The position numbers and the translations under genes were made by a program. Shown in pieces: positions 55,981 to 64,000 of a stretch of DNA of 64,000 nucleotides (its first letter is position 1; each line of letters starts with the position of its first letter). This DNA comes from Anniella stebbinsi (lineage: Eukaryota; Chordata; Lepidosauria; Squamata; Anniellidae). The stretch is taken from positions 272,622,310 through 272,686,309 of the forward strand of contig JARDYH010000002.1 of the NCBI GenBank assembly GCA_029215795.1. Direction: 5' to 3'. Under the pieces are notes generated by a model. That model was given only the letters and a program-made list of their open reading frames with translations. It was not told the origin of the DNA and did no database searches.

Positions 55981-56698
55981 GATAAGATGGTAAACAATAG
56001 ATATATGCATATGTTTAGGGAAAAAATGCCTGTGTACTTTAACCATGTATTCAATTTATATATGTTCGTTTGAACATAGTCATTCACTGATAAATGAAAT
56101 AATTAAAATAATATCTAGAGTACCCTATTAACATCTGCAAACCATGTTCTTAGCCTTTTGTTGTTGTAAAACTGCCCTACTATGGACATAAAATAATCCT
56201 ATTTAAGAAATCAAGTTTTGCCATTGTTTATTGCCTCCTTCGTTATTACCGGTGGCCTATTGCTTAGGTAGACATTGTGTTCAATAATGGTTTCGTTGCT
56301 GAATTTGATATAAGAGAAAATCTGCCTGTGCACTGGACTTCAATTCATAATCGGAAATGAACTCCTTTTCCATTTTGAGATCATGTTTCTGATCTTTTCA
56401 GTTATTTAGCCTGACATTTTACAAGCTAGTAGATGCAAGATTCCAGCTGAAACCAGCCTAGCAATAGTTTGACAAGAATTGTAACACCTGGAACAAGAGG
56501 AAGTCAACTGACAGTTGGCTGTAGTCATAAGCAAACTCAATGGAAACATGCTAAACTGAACTTTTTGCTATTTTCAAATTAAACCATTGAGATTTGATAT
56601 CATATTGTTGCCATGGATTTCAGCCTGCCTAATTTGGGAGAGTTTGCACACTGTTTTTGCACATATTGCTTGCTCTGGAAGTAGAGCAATGCTATGGA
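55981..56698. other. Repeat-free AT-rich stretch
   Basis: I see no transposon text, microsatellite or coding block. It is a candidate location for conserved noncoding sequence, by exclusion only. Confidence 0.35.
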
Positions 56699-56706
56699 TC
56701 AAGTAT
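56699..56706. repeat. Left target-site duplication of MITE copy F
   Basis: tcaagtat, repeated exactly at 57027-57034. Confidence 0.9.
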
Positions 56707-57026
56707 TAGGGTGACCAGATAAAATCCAGGTCAGGGCTCCTGTAACTTTAACAGTTGTAGAGAAAAGGGAATTTCAGCTGGTGACATTTGTATGCAATTA
56801 GTTCCTGGTGAAATTCCCTCTTCATCACAACTGTTAAAGTTGCAGGCACTATACTAGAGGGACCATATACAAAAGAAGGCAGGGCCCCTGCAACTTTAAC
56901 GGTTGTGATGAAGAGGGAATTTCACTAGGAACTAATTACATACAAATGACACTGGCTGGAATTCCCTTTTCTCTACAACTGTTAAAGTTACAGGAGCCCT
57001 GACCTGGATTTTATCTGGTCAGCCTA
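56707..57026. mobile_element. Palindromic hAT-type MITE, copy F, with perfect 8-bp TSD
   Basis: It runs 'tagggtgaccagataaaatcc...ggattttatctggtcagccta', 320 bp, and is self-complementary apart from a short central part ('ctatactagagggaccatat'). The perfect flanking 8-mers make this the clearest hAT-type insertion of the family. Confidence 0.94.
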
Positions 57027-57325
57027 TCAAGTATGTTTTGCCCTTCCAAGCACTGTCAACTCCTCTATTCCAGCTCAGCCAATGCTGACTCCTGCAGTCA
57101 TGCTGTTATTACATTTGACAAATGCAAAAATGCTGTGAAAAATATGTCCCCAGGTCAGCAATGTATAAGATACCCTTTCCTTTTCCTTTCTCAAGATTAA
57201 AGAAAGAAAAAACAACGTAATTTCTGCTAACAATATTCATATTTCAGTGGCATAATGTCACTAAATCTCGAATTGCTTACACCAACATGGTTCTGGAGAC
57301 ATTGCATTGGCTTTGATGAAACGAG

Positions 57326-57615
57326 AACATAAAAACATAAGAAGAGCCATGCTGGATCAGACCAAGGTCCATCTAGTCGAGTATTCTGTTCACATGGTAG
57401 TCAACCACAAGGAAGATATGAGTGCAACAGCACCCTCCATCCATGTTCCCAAACAACTGGTGTGCATAGGTATATTGCCTCTAATACTGGAGGTAGCATA
57501 TAGCCTCAGAGCTAGAAGCTACTGATAACCTTTGTCCAATCCTCTTTTAAAGCCATCCAAATTGGTGGCCATTGCTACATATTGTGGAAATGAATTCCAT
57601 TGTTTAAGTATATGC
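57326..57615 (-). mobile_element. CR1-clade LINE 3' end, minus strand
   Basis: The plus strand 'aacataagaagagccatgctggatcagaccaaggtcc...acagcaccctcc...gcataggtatattgcctct...ccattgtttaagtatatgctgga' matches the 3' part of the element at 31425-33310, without the MITE that interrupts it there. It is strongly 5'-truncated. Confidence 0.85.
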
Positions 57616-58391
57616 TGGAAGTTCTAAAGATGCTCTGTATTGTTGGAGAAAGGACTGCAGTTTAAGAACACAATCCCCCAAACACTAACCTTGTTGGATT
57701 CCGCTCACTTTACACCTAAGTGCAACCTGCTGCTTCCTACGCTGTGAAGTAGGTTTAGCTTCAGTGATACTAAAATATAGTCAAATTGCATGACGATATT
57801 GGCCGTTGTATGATAGTTTCATCTGTATATTCAAGGCTGCTTACCATATATAATTAAGTTTTATTGGAGAAAGACCAGCACCTACAACAATAGCATTTTT
57901 ATGGGTCTAATTTGCCCCTTGGCATAACTCTGGTATTAAATGTAGATGATTAGGTCAATTTCATCTATAAAACCATTGCTGATAATATACGTAATCTGAT
58001 TCTCTTTACCTGTTTTATGAAAGCCAATGTTGTTCCTAGTAGGGAATCAGCAACATTTTAGAGGTAAATGCTGTCCATAACTTCCATAATGCTGTCCATA
58101 AGACAGCTTTGCAGTCTTCCAGAGCATAAACTAAAATATCCCAGATATGGCATCTGCAAACATTTCCTTTCCAAGGATTTTAGAGTATACACTAGCTTCC
58201 AAAATAGAAGAGGAGTCCATCTGGCAATGTGCCCAACCATTCGAATGAAGAAAAAAACTGAAACGGTTTTTTTTAAGGTTAAGGTGAACGGCTTCTGTGT
58301 ATTCCACATTTCACTGAAGCCAATGCCAAGTCCCTCATTGATTTGAATGGTTCCAGATTACACCTATTGGATTTAATATGCATCAACAATA
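57616..58391. other. Unassigned AT-rich sequence
   Basis: No gene or clear repeat. A short local duplication of 'aatgctgtccataa' occurs near 58068 and 58089. Confidence 0.35.
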
Positions 58392-58487
58392 GTAGAGCTG
58401 ATAGGATTAGAGCTATTCAATAAAATGGGGATCATCAGTTGCAGAGCTGATAGGATTAGAGCTGTTCAGTTAAAAAAAAAAAAAAAA
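58392..58487. repeat. Two direct copies of a 28-bp unit plus an A16 run
   Basis: 58392-58419 and 58441-58468 differ at only 2 positions and lie 49 bp apart, followed by A16 at 58472-58487. Confidence 0.85.
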
Positions 58488-59374
58488 CCAAAACATAAAC
58501 AGTAGAGCCTCTGCTAATTGGCAGGCTTGGTGGAGCCAAGAACTTGCCAGACAACAGGGCTTCAAATGAGCAGGTGTTTAGCAGTGAAAGGCGATTAGTA
58601 CTGACCACATTAAGCAGTAGAATTTACCCCAAAGTGCTAATTTAAACAGCTGATTCACACTATGAACTACTAACTGTCAGCCCATCTGATTTGTACTGCA
58701 CAGCTAATTGAGGGCAACATGTACCTTCTGTTGATGATTATAGATTCAATTCCTGTTCCTAAACCAGGGTCCTGTAACCTAGATTTTACTATACGTCTCA
58801 ATAAATCTATAACAGTAGAGGGTGACTTATATTTGATCATTGTTTATTTGTCACTTTGGGGCCTCATAATATAGTTGCATAGAAATGTATATTATATAAA
58901 CAATGCCTTCAATGGGTTCCTCTAGTGAAGAATATTCTCAATCCTGAAAAATGGCCTTTTTGCTAACACAAGCAGCAGTTCAGTATGGGACTCTGTCTAC
59001 AAACACACATACACATACACACACACAAACACACACACACACTAGATAAAGGGAAATTTCTCTGAATGAATATAAATGGTGGGACAGAAGAAGAGAGTGT
59101 AGACTGAGGGACATCTACAAGATTTATCCCTTGACAGAACAATGGCAAGATCTGTTTCATATATATATATATTAAACAGATCTTAATAAGGATGCAAAAT
59201 GTAAGATGAATAGAGCTCTGTGACCTTGAACATAACTTGTTTATGTGTTATTGAACTTCGGTCAGCATATTAGGGTTGTAACAAGGGATGTAAAACATAC
59301 CAATGCTTGTTGCCCCATAAAGGAATCTGTCACTGCTCTATCCCTAAGGGGAAAATATTTACTTTAGTGGGGTT
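58488..59374. other. Unassigned sequence with (AC)n tract
   Basis: An interrupted (AC)n run lies at 59000-59042 and a (TA)n run near 59160-59173. No gene seen. Confidence 0.4.
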
Positions 59375-59522
59375 GGAGGCTGGTGACTACAATTTCAGTG
59401 GAGCTATGAATACAAAAACCTCACCATGTAGGTTCAGCACCTTGGATATCAGAGTTCTGGCTCTTTCTGACTGAAAGCTGGAATGGATTCACAGCCCTAC
59501 TGAAATTGCACCCACCAGTCTC
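59375..59522. mobile_element. Palindromic element, 'ctgtgaatccattc' type, copy 3
   Basis: The left end 'gaggctggtgactacaatttcagtggagct' mirrors the right end 'agccctactgaaattgcacccaccagtctc'. It shares its core with 20125-20268 and 53172-53371. Confidence 0.75.
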
Positions 59523-59782
59523 TACTGCTTAGTGTCTTGAATAAGATAACGGGCAGCAGTGGCTCCTGAACCCTCCACAACTTTTCAGTCACTATAGGAA
59601 TGGACAAATCTGTCAATTTTGATTTATCTTCATTCCTCTTCCCCCCCCCAAGCTTAAGTTTGATTTGTTCTGAACTCTGAAATTCCCCTCTAAAGTTCAT
59701 ATAAAAATTCATACCATTTTGTGCTCATTTCTCCTGACTTCTGTCAATTTTGCCAAAGATGCACATATTTTTGTTGCAACTT

Positions 59783-59831
59783 TTTCTTCTTCTTCTTCTT
59801 CTTCTTCTTCTTCTTCTTCTTCTTCTTCTTT
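59783..59831. repeat. (TTC)16 microsatellite
   Basis: A near-perfect triplet run. Confidence 0.95.
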
Positions 59832-60522
59832 TACAAAATATGTGTTTTGTGTACACTTCATCCTAATATATGTTTTTTTTTTAAATCCATGTTTGATTGA
59901 AGAACTCTATTGCGAAATTTGGATGAGTTTGAATTTGGAAAGTTAACCGACGTTCAGTTTGTGTATTGCTTTGAAAGTGTGAAATTAGATAAGTTTGCAT
60001 TTAAATGGAAACTGAATTAATTTCTCCCCCAGTCAAGTGAATAGGACACTGTTCTCATAGTGATTCTGGCAGGGCCTTCTTCCACTGGGATCATGGGGCT
60101 TGAAATATAACCCACATGATCCCTTGTGGAAAACACCCAAGTTGTACTTCAACCTCCATGATTCCCAGGGGGAAAAGCCACTGCTAGGGTTACTATGGTA
60201 GAAGCATCTTGGTCACTTTATAAAAAGTTAGTTGGTAGGACCTTGCCAGTTGCTACTCCATCTGTTTAGAAAACATACACTTTTCACCCATAGGGATGGG
60301 ATGAAAGAGCATACAATGAGGGAGCAAACTCAAAGCCTGGCAACTACTTGAAGCCAGCCTCACTTCTGCTTTCAAGAATTTAAGAAGGGGTGCTTGCTAA
60401 TGTGAGTATCCCTGCTCAAAGTCCTGCAACATCCCTACTTATAACACATCAAGAACTCTTTGTCGGATGTCCTGCATGACTGTGATAGAGAGCCAAACGA
60501 CATGTTACACTAACCATGTAGC
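59832..60522. other. Unassigned sequence
   Basis: 60060-60190 has an imperfect inverted structure ('gatcatggggcttg...' with '...tccatgattccc') and may be an old palindromic repeat. No gene seen. Confidence 0.35.
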
Positions 60523-60710
60523 ACCTGTTCAGACAACATGCTAAAACATGGTTAGGCTACTCACGCTTTTGCAGCAAATGGTTAGCGAGCATGTTTAATC
60601 CATGGTTCTGTAGCAACCATGGTTAGGAATAGTTCACATGGCATGCTAAGCCATCATGTTTAACTCTAATTGCTTAACCACCGAGGCATAGTGAGTTGTC
60701 TGAACAGGGT
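60523..60710. mobile_element. Palindromic MITE, 'ctgttcagacaaca' termini, copy 2
   Basis: The left end 'acctgttcagacaacatg' mirrors the right end 'gttgtctgaacagggt'. 'aaccatggttagg' complements are repeated within. Related to 17306-17508. Confidence 0.75.
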
Positions 60711-60756
60711 CGTAGTATGTTCCCAAGGCTTAACTTAAAAAAAAAAGAAATCTAGT

Positions 60757-61030
60757 GTAAAGGCACATGGATTGGGACCCCTTTACTCCAGAAGGGGAGG
60801 ATTAAACCTCCCCACCATTTTTTCCATGAAATCTACACACACACACACGTACACACACACACACACACACACAACCAGTGGAAACATTTAAAAGGGGGGA
60901 ACTCTCCAATGATGCTATTGGAGACTTTAAAAAAAAAACTCTTCACCATGGGAGTGAAGAGTTTCAGGAAAAACTACTGGGGGAACCTTCCCCTTCTGGA
61001 GCATGGTGGTCCGAATCCAAATCTGGGCTG
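60757..61030. mobile_element. Palindromic repeat of unknown class
   Basis: The left part 'catggattgggacccctttactccagaaggggaggattaaacc' and the right part 'ggaaccttccccttctggagcatggtggtccgaatccaaat' are imperfect complements. The middle contains an (AC)n run (60835-60873). Related fragments flank the element at 5365-6203. Confidence 0.55.
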
Positions 61031-61915
61031 CATTTGTGCTTATATTAGATTTTTTTTTTAAAAAAAAAAATAAAGACAAGCATCAGCTACATGCTACACA
61101 ATTAGTGTAATTTGTAATTTGGCTCAGAGTTTGGACAGTAGTAGTAACTGTTATATATTTTACAATACCACATGAGACTATGTCTGGAAATCCATCTTAG
61201 TCACCCTTCAAACAATTGTATTTTTAAAGAAACTTTATGTAGGGTTTTTTTAAAAAAAAATCATTGGGTTTGTCAGCTGTGATATCTCATTATACAATAT
61301 AAAAAAATCAATAAAACTGTCATGCTATCCTGCCTCCCTATGGTTATTGTTAATAAAGTCCATCAGAAGTAATGACAGCTGCTTGTATCCTTCTCCATCT
61401 TAAGAATGAAGACAACAGTGACAAGCTTGGCAAAAGGCATTCAGGAGGGATCATGGCAGTAACAGCTGCATTAATTTGGTTGCTGCTCTTTGTCTTCTGC
61501 ATTTTTCAACCTAGGCTGGAACAGGAGGATGGGGGTGGGGGGTGGAGAGAGAGAGAGAGACGCCTAATGTTATTGTGGAAGAGAGAACACAATCCTCAGT
61601 ATTGAATCGCTAAACTTTCTCATGCAGTTATTGAAATATATAATACAAGTGAATGAAATATATACAGTTTCTTGCCTTGAAAGTAGGAAGAGATAAAAAG
61701 AATGGCTAAACTTTGATAAATGCTATGAAATCCGCTTGTAAAGTTATATATTTTCAACACATGAGATTATTCTAAATGCAGCAGGAAAGGAGAACGAAGA
61801 AGATATGAAAGTAGATATGAAAGAAAAAAACTGGGGGGGGGGGAGACAAAGCAATCTAAAATTCTTTACAAAACTGAGTAGGTTAGGTTAGTACCATGTC
61901 TAGCCTTATATTCAT
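61031..61915. other. Unassigned AT-rich sequence
   Basis: No gene or clear repeat apart from short A and T runs and a (GA)n stretch near 61546-61560. Confidence 0.35.
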
Positions 61916-62060
61916 TAGGGGTGTGCATCAGATTTGGCCAAATCCTGAGCTGAATCAATCTAATTCAGACAGACTCAGGAGACATCTGAAACAAAGCAGG
62001 GCTCTGAATCTGAACAGTTCTGAAGATATGGGATTCATAGGGACACAGAGACACAGACAG
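61916..62060. mobile_element. Fragment of a 'taggggtgtgca' hAT-like element
   Basis: The left terminus 'taggggtgtgcat' is the same as that of the elements at 5365 and 7228. No matching right terminus follows, so the copy is truncated or interrupted. The end coordinate is approximate. Confidence 0.45.
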
Positions 62061-62750
62061 TGGCCCAATTCGGAGAACACGTTAATCAACTGAGAGGACT
62101 TAACCCACTGACAGTGAGTTAAAAAGGCGGCCTCAATTCGGACGACACGCTGCAGCAGGGGATGCAAAGTTAAGTTAACCACCCTGGTGGTTAATAACGT
62201 ACTCGGTTCTGACTGACAGCTCAGCTGCCATTTTCCCCGCCTACCAAACCCCGTTAGTCCTCCAGCAGGTATCCCAGAAGGCACTACGGCCGAAAACCAT
62301 GGCCGCTGCCATTGAAGCCGATGCAGGACACGCCTCCCAAACCCCATTGGCCGCCTTAGTCACTGGGCGGAACTCAGCAGCCTCGGGCAAAGAGGCAGCC
62401 AGGAGGAACTGTAGCACCTACACAAGAGTAACAACCAGTAATGCTCCCCAAACGTTGGCATGCACACCCCAGGGAGCCACACCTGCCCACCCTATATGGG
62501 AGACCTGGCATCTGCGAGAGTCACACACCTCCCCCAGCCCCCTCCCACCTCCTTCCCAGAGCAGCCACCTGCACACACAGGAAAGAAGGCGAGGGTGGGG
62601 CGGTTGGGAAATCTTTATTCAGCAGGAAAATCAGACATGGGCAGTAAGGCACATGGGCACCACTATGCCAGGGCAGAACCTACAGAGAGGACAGGCGCCC
62701 CCGGGAAGGGAGGAGGAGGTGGCTGGAAGGAACAGCGGTGAAGAGGGGAT
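62061..62750. mobile_element. Possible DNA-transposon remnant with 'aattcggacgacac' motifs
   Basis: It begins 'tggcccaattcggagaacac', comparable to the left end of 22189-22422, and repeats 'caattcggacgacac' at about 62134. The rest is GC-rich. On the minus strand a polyadenylation-type AATAAA occurs near 62612-62620 (plus strand 'ctttattcagc'). The right end is missing and L1-like sequence follows, so the L1 may have inserted here. A plus-strand open frame (62299-62769, 156 codons) has a favourable 'accatgg' start but no domain I recognise. Confidence 0.35.
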
Positions 62751-63336
62751 GGCCGGGGGCGTGGCCTAGCAGAACATGGGGTAGGTCGTATATCCTTCAT
62801 CCTCCGAAAGAAGCAGTGAATTAAATGTAAATTCCCTATCTTAAAAGAGCGATCTGTTACATATAAGTCTGCTAAGGAGAGGGGAAAGCTTGCTAAAGAG
62901 ACTGCAGCTGGAAGAGATTTATGATTTTACAACCGGCTTGGCAGAGGGAGGTGACGGACCGACAGCTTTGAAGTACGGCGAAGGTAAATAAAAGACGTAT
63001 TTACAATGCTGGCTGATTGAATGGACGGTAGAACGATTGCTAACTTTCAGAAAAGAGTTTTCTTTTAAGCTTGGAAAGCTTTTAAGCTTTTAAGCGTGGA
63101 AAGACTGTTGGTTGTATAACTGAGTGACTGAGAGGAGGGGCTAACTCTGCTCCGAGGAGAAACGAAACTCAACGTTTCAGCCGTGGCAATTAAACGAACA
63201 ATTAAAAGATTATAAGTGATTAAAAGGCTGTTCGGGAGACAGAGAAGCCAGAGGGAGTGACTGTGGGAAAGAGACTTTGATCCCTGGCTTGAAGTGGCTG
63301 TGTGCTTATCGGATAGGCTTGAATAGTTCATGATTT
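62751..63336 (+). promoter_or_regulatory. Apparent L1 5' UTR
   Basis: The sequence between the 'ggccgggggcgtggccta' stretch and the first ORF1 ATG is non-repetitive relative to the rest of the window and contains many 'taag' and 'aaag' motifs. It lies where an L1 5' UTR with its internal promoter should be. The start is a guess based on the change in composition, because the 5' target duplication cannot be checked without the 3' end of the element. Confidence 0.45.
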
Positions 63337-64000
63337 ATGAGCAAGAAGAAAATAACTTCTTGGAGTCGACCTAAGGGTGACCATCCGTCCGATAGAAGCT
63401 ACAGGCTACTCCGTACTGATAAAATGTCAGATAAGGATTCTGAAAAGACAAAGAAGCAATCTCCTAGTCATGCCGGAAATGCCAGTGCTAAGACTGGAAT
63501 TAAGCCAGGTGCAATTCCTAAAACAACCACAGGGAGGCAAGCTGACCCAACAGATGAGCTGATTCAGACTATCCAAAAGATGCTGGATCGAGCCATTCTA
63601 AAGCAAGATGGAAATATTGAGCAGGCTCTTTTGAAGCAAGAAGAACGACTGGCAAAAAGGATTACCGATTCGCAACAGCAGCTTTTGGCAGGACTTCAAA
63701 AGGTGGAGAAAGAGGTTGGAGCTTTGCAGGAAGAAACTGGAGAACTAAAGGTTCTATACAAGAAACAAGAGGAACAGCTAACGCATCAGGATTTACGGCT
63801 TATCGCGATGGAAGACAGAGACCGAAGAGCTAACATACGCATAAGATCTTTTGGGGAGCAGCAAGGGGAGACCCTTAATAGTATAAGAGAATTAATCTTG
63901 GCATGGGTCAAACAGCTGGTGCCACAGGAAGATTGGAGAATGGAAGATATTGAGCGGGCCCATAGAGTGGGATATGGAAAGACAAGAGAGTTCCCAAGAG
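63337..64000 (+). CDS. L1 retrotransposon ORF1 protein, N-terminal part (runs off window)
   Basis: ORF1p is the RNA-binding chaperone that coats L1 RNA in the cytoplasm and is needed for target-primed reverse transcription. The frame is open for 221 codons to the window edge, bounded upstream by a TGA at 63331. Counting from the ATG at 63337, residues 1-75 are polar and Lys/Ser-rich. Residues about 75-150 are heptad-like (ending 'LKVLYKKQEEQLTHQDLRL'), the expected trimeric coiled coil. 'MEDRDRRANIRIRSFGE' at about 149-165 marks the start of the RRM, comparable to the 'xEDRxRRxNLRI' motif of L1 ORF1p, and 'DIERAHRVGYG' follows at about 202. A second ATG at 63424 has an A at -3 and may be the true start; that would remove 29 residues. 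No stop or frameshift is seen, unlike every other LINE here. The 3' half of ORF1 and all of ORF2 lie outside the window. Confidence 0.9.
   Translation, partial: MSKKKITSWSRPKGDHPSDRSYRLLRTDKMSDKDSEKTKKQSPSHAGNASAKTGIKPGAIPKTTTGRQADPTDELIQTIQKMLDRAILKQDGNIEQALLKQEERLAKRITDSQQQLLAGLQKVEKEVGALQEETGELKVLYKKQEEQLTHQDLRLIAMEDRDRRANIRIRSFGEQQGETLNSIRELILAWVKQLVPQEDWRMEDIERAHRVGYGKTREFPR

Noticed and set aside
62299..62769. 156-codon plus-strand open frame with a good ATG context
   Set aside because: It has low-complexity Pro/Gly/Glu-rich content, lies in a probable transposon remnant and shows no recognisable domain. Kept only as a remark.

Overview
This is a eukaryotic nuclear window, most likely from a squamate reptile (lizard or snake). 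The diagnosis rests on interspersed repeats. A SINE at 16608-16853 has the 'GTGTGGTGTAGTGGCTAGAG' head, a tRNA-type A and B box, and the 'gggccagtcac...ctcacagggttgttgtgagga' body known from the squamate Sauria SINEs. Alongside it are L2-clade and CR1-clade LINE fragments, an L1 with an open ORF1, and many hAT-like nonautonomous DNA transposons. I see no convincing exon of a host protein-coding gene, no rRNA or functional tRNA gene, and no CRISPR array or operon. The window reads as intergenic or deep intronic sequence: AT-rich single-copy DNA crowded with transposable elements of different ages.

Layout. 0.3-2.1 kb: a decayed L2-clade LINE on the minus strand with recognisable reverse-transcriptase blocks, interrupted by an unassigned GC-richer stretch. 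3.1-3.4 kb: a weak LTR-like segment. 4.8-9.05 kb: a truncated palindromic hAT MITE, then two related GC-rich hAT-like elements (5365-6203 and 7228-9050) in inverted orientation. The second has a perfect 8-bp target-site duplication and five tandem units of about 245 bp, each a long palindrome. 12-13 kb: SINE and L2 remnants. 14.78-15.47 kb: a third element with the same termini but an AT-rich palindromic interior. 16.6-18.6 kb: Sauria SINEs, a MITE and an L2 tail. 19-23.3 kb: several palindromic nonautonomous elements. 23.66-25.47 kb: an L2 fragment (plus) abutting a CR1 fragment (minus). 27-35.8 kb: L2, CR1, Sauria SINE and nested MITE insertions. 38-57 kb: four more copies of the palindromic hAT MITE (two with perfect 8-bp target duplications), L2 tails and a nested hAT-like element at 53.09-53.71 kb. 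57.3 kb: a CR1 tail. 60.5-62.7 kb: further MITEs. 63.34-64.0 kb: an L1 ORF1 that is open to the window end, preceded by an apparent 5' UTR.

The elements do not form a cooperating gene system. The LINEs are mostly 5'-truncated and frameshifted. The L1 at the right edge is the only plausibly young, coding-competent element. The hAT-like elements carry no transposase and would depend on an enzyme encoded elsewhere. Nested insertions (MITE in CR1 at 31.5 kb, L2 in a DNA repeat at 34.2 kb, a small palindromic element in a hAT-like element at 53.2 kb) give a relative chronology. The strongest unusual structure is the amplified GC-rich palindrome array at 7228-9050. Its repeats carry a CRE-like palindrome and GTAAG splice-donor-like motifs on both strands. 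Several long AT-rich repeat-free stretches could hold conserved noncoding elements, but that cannot be judged from one sequence.
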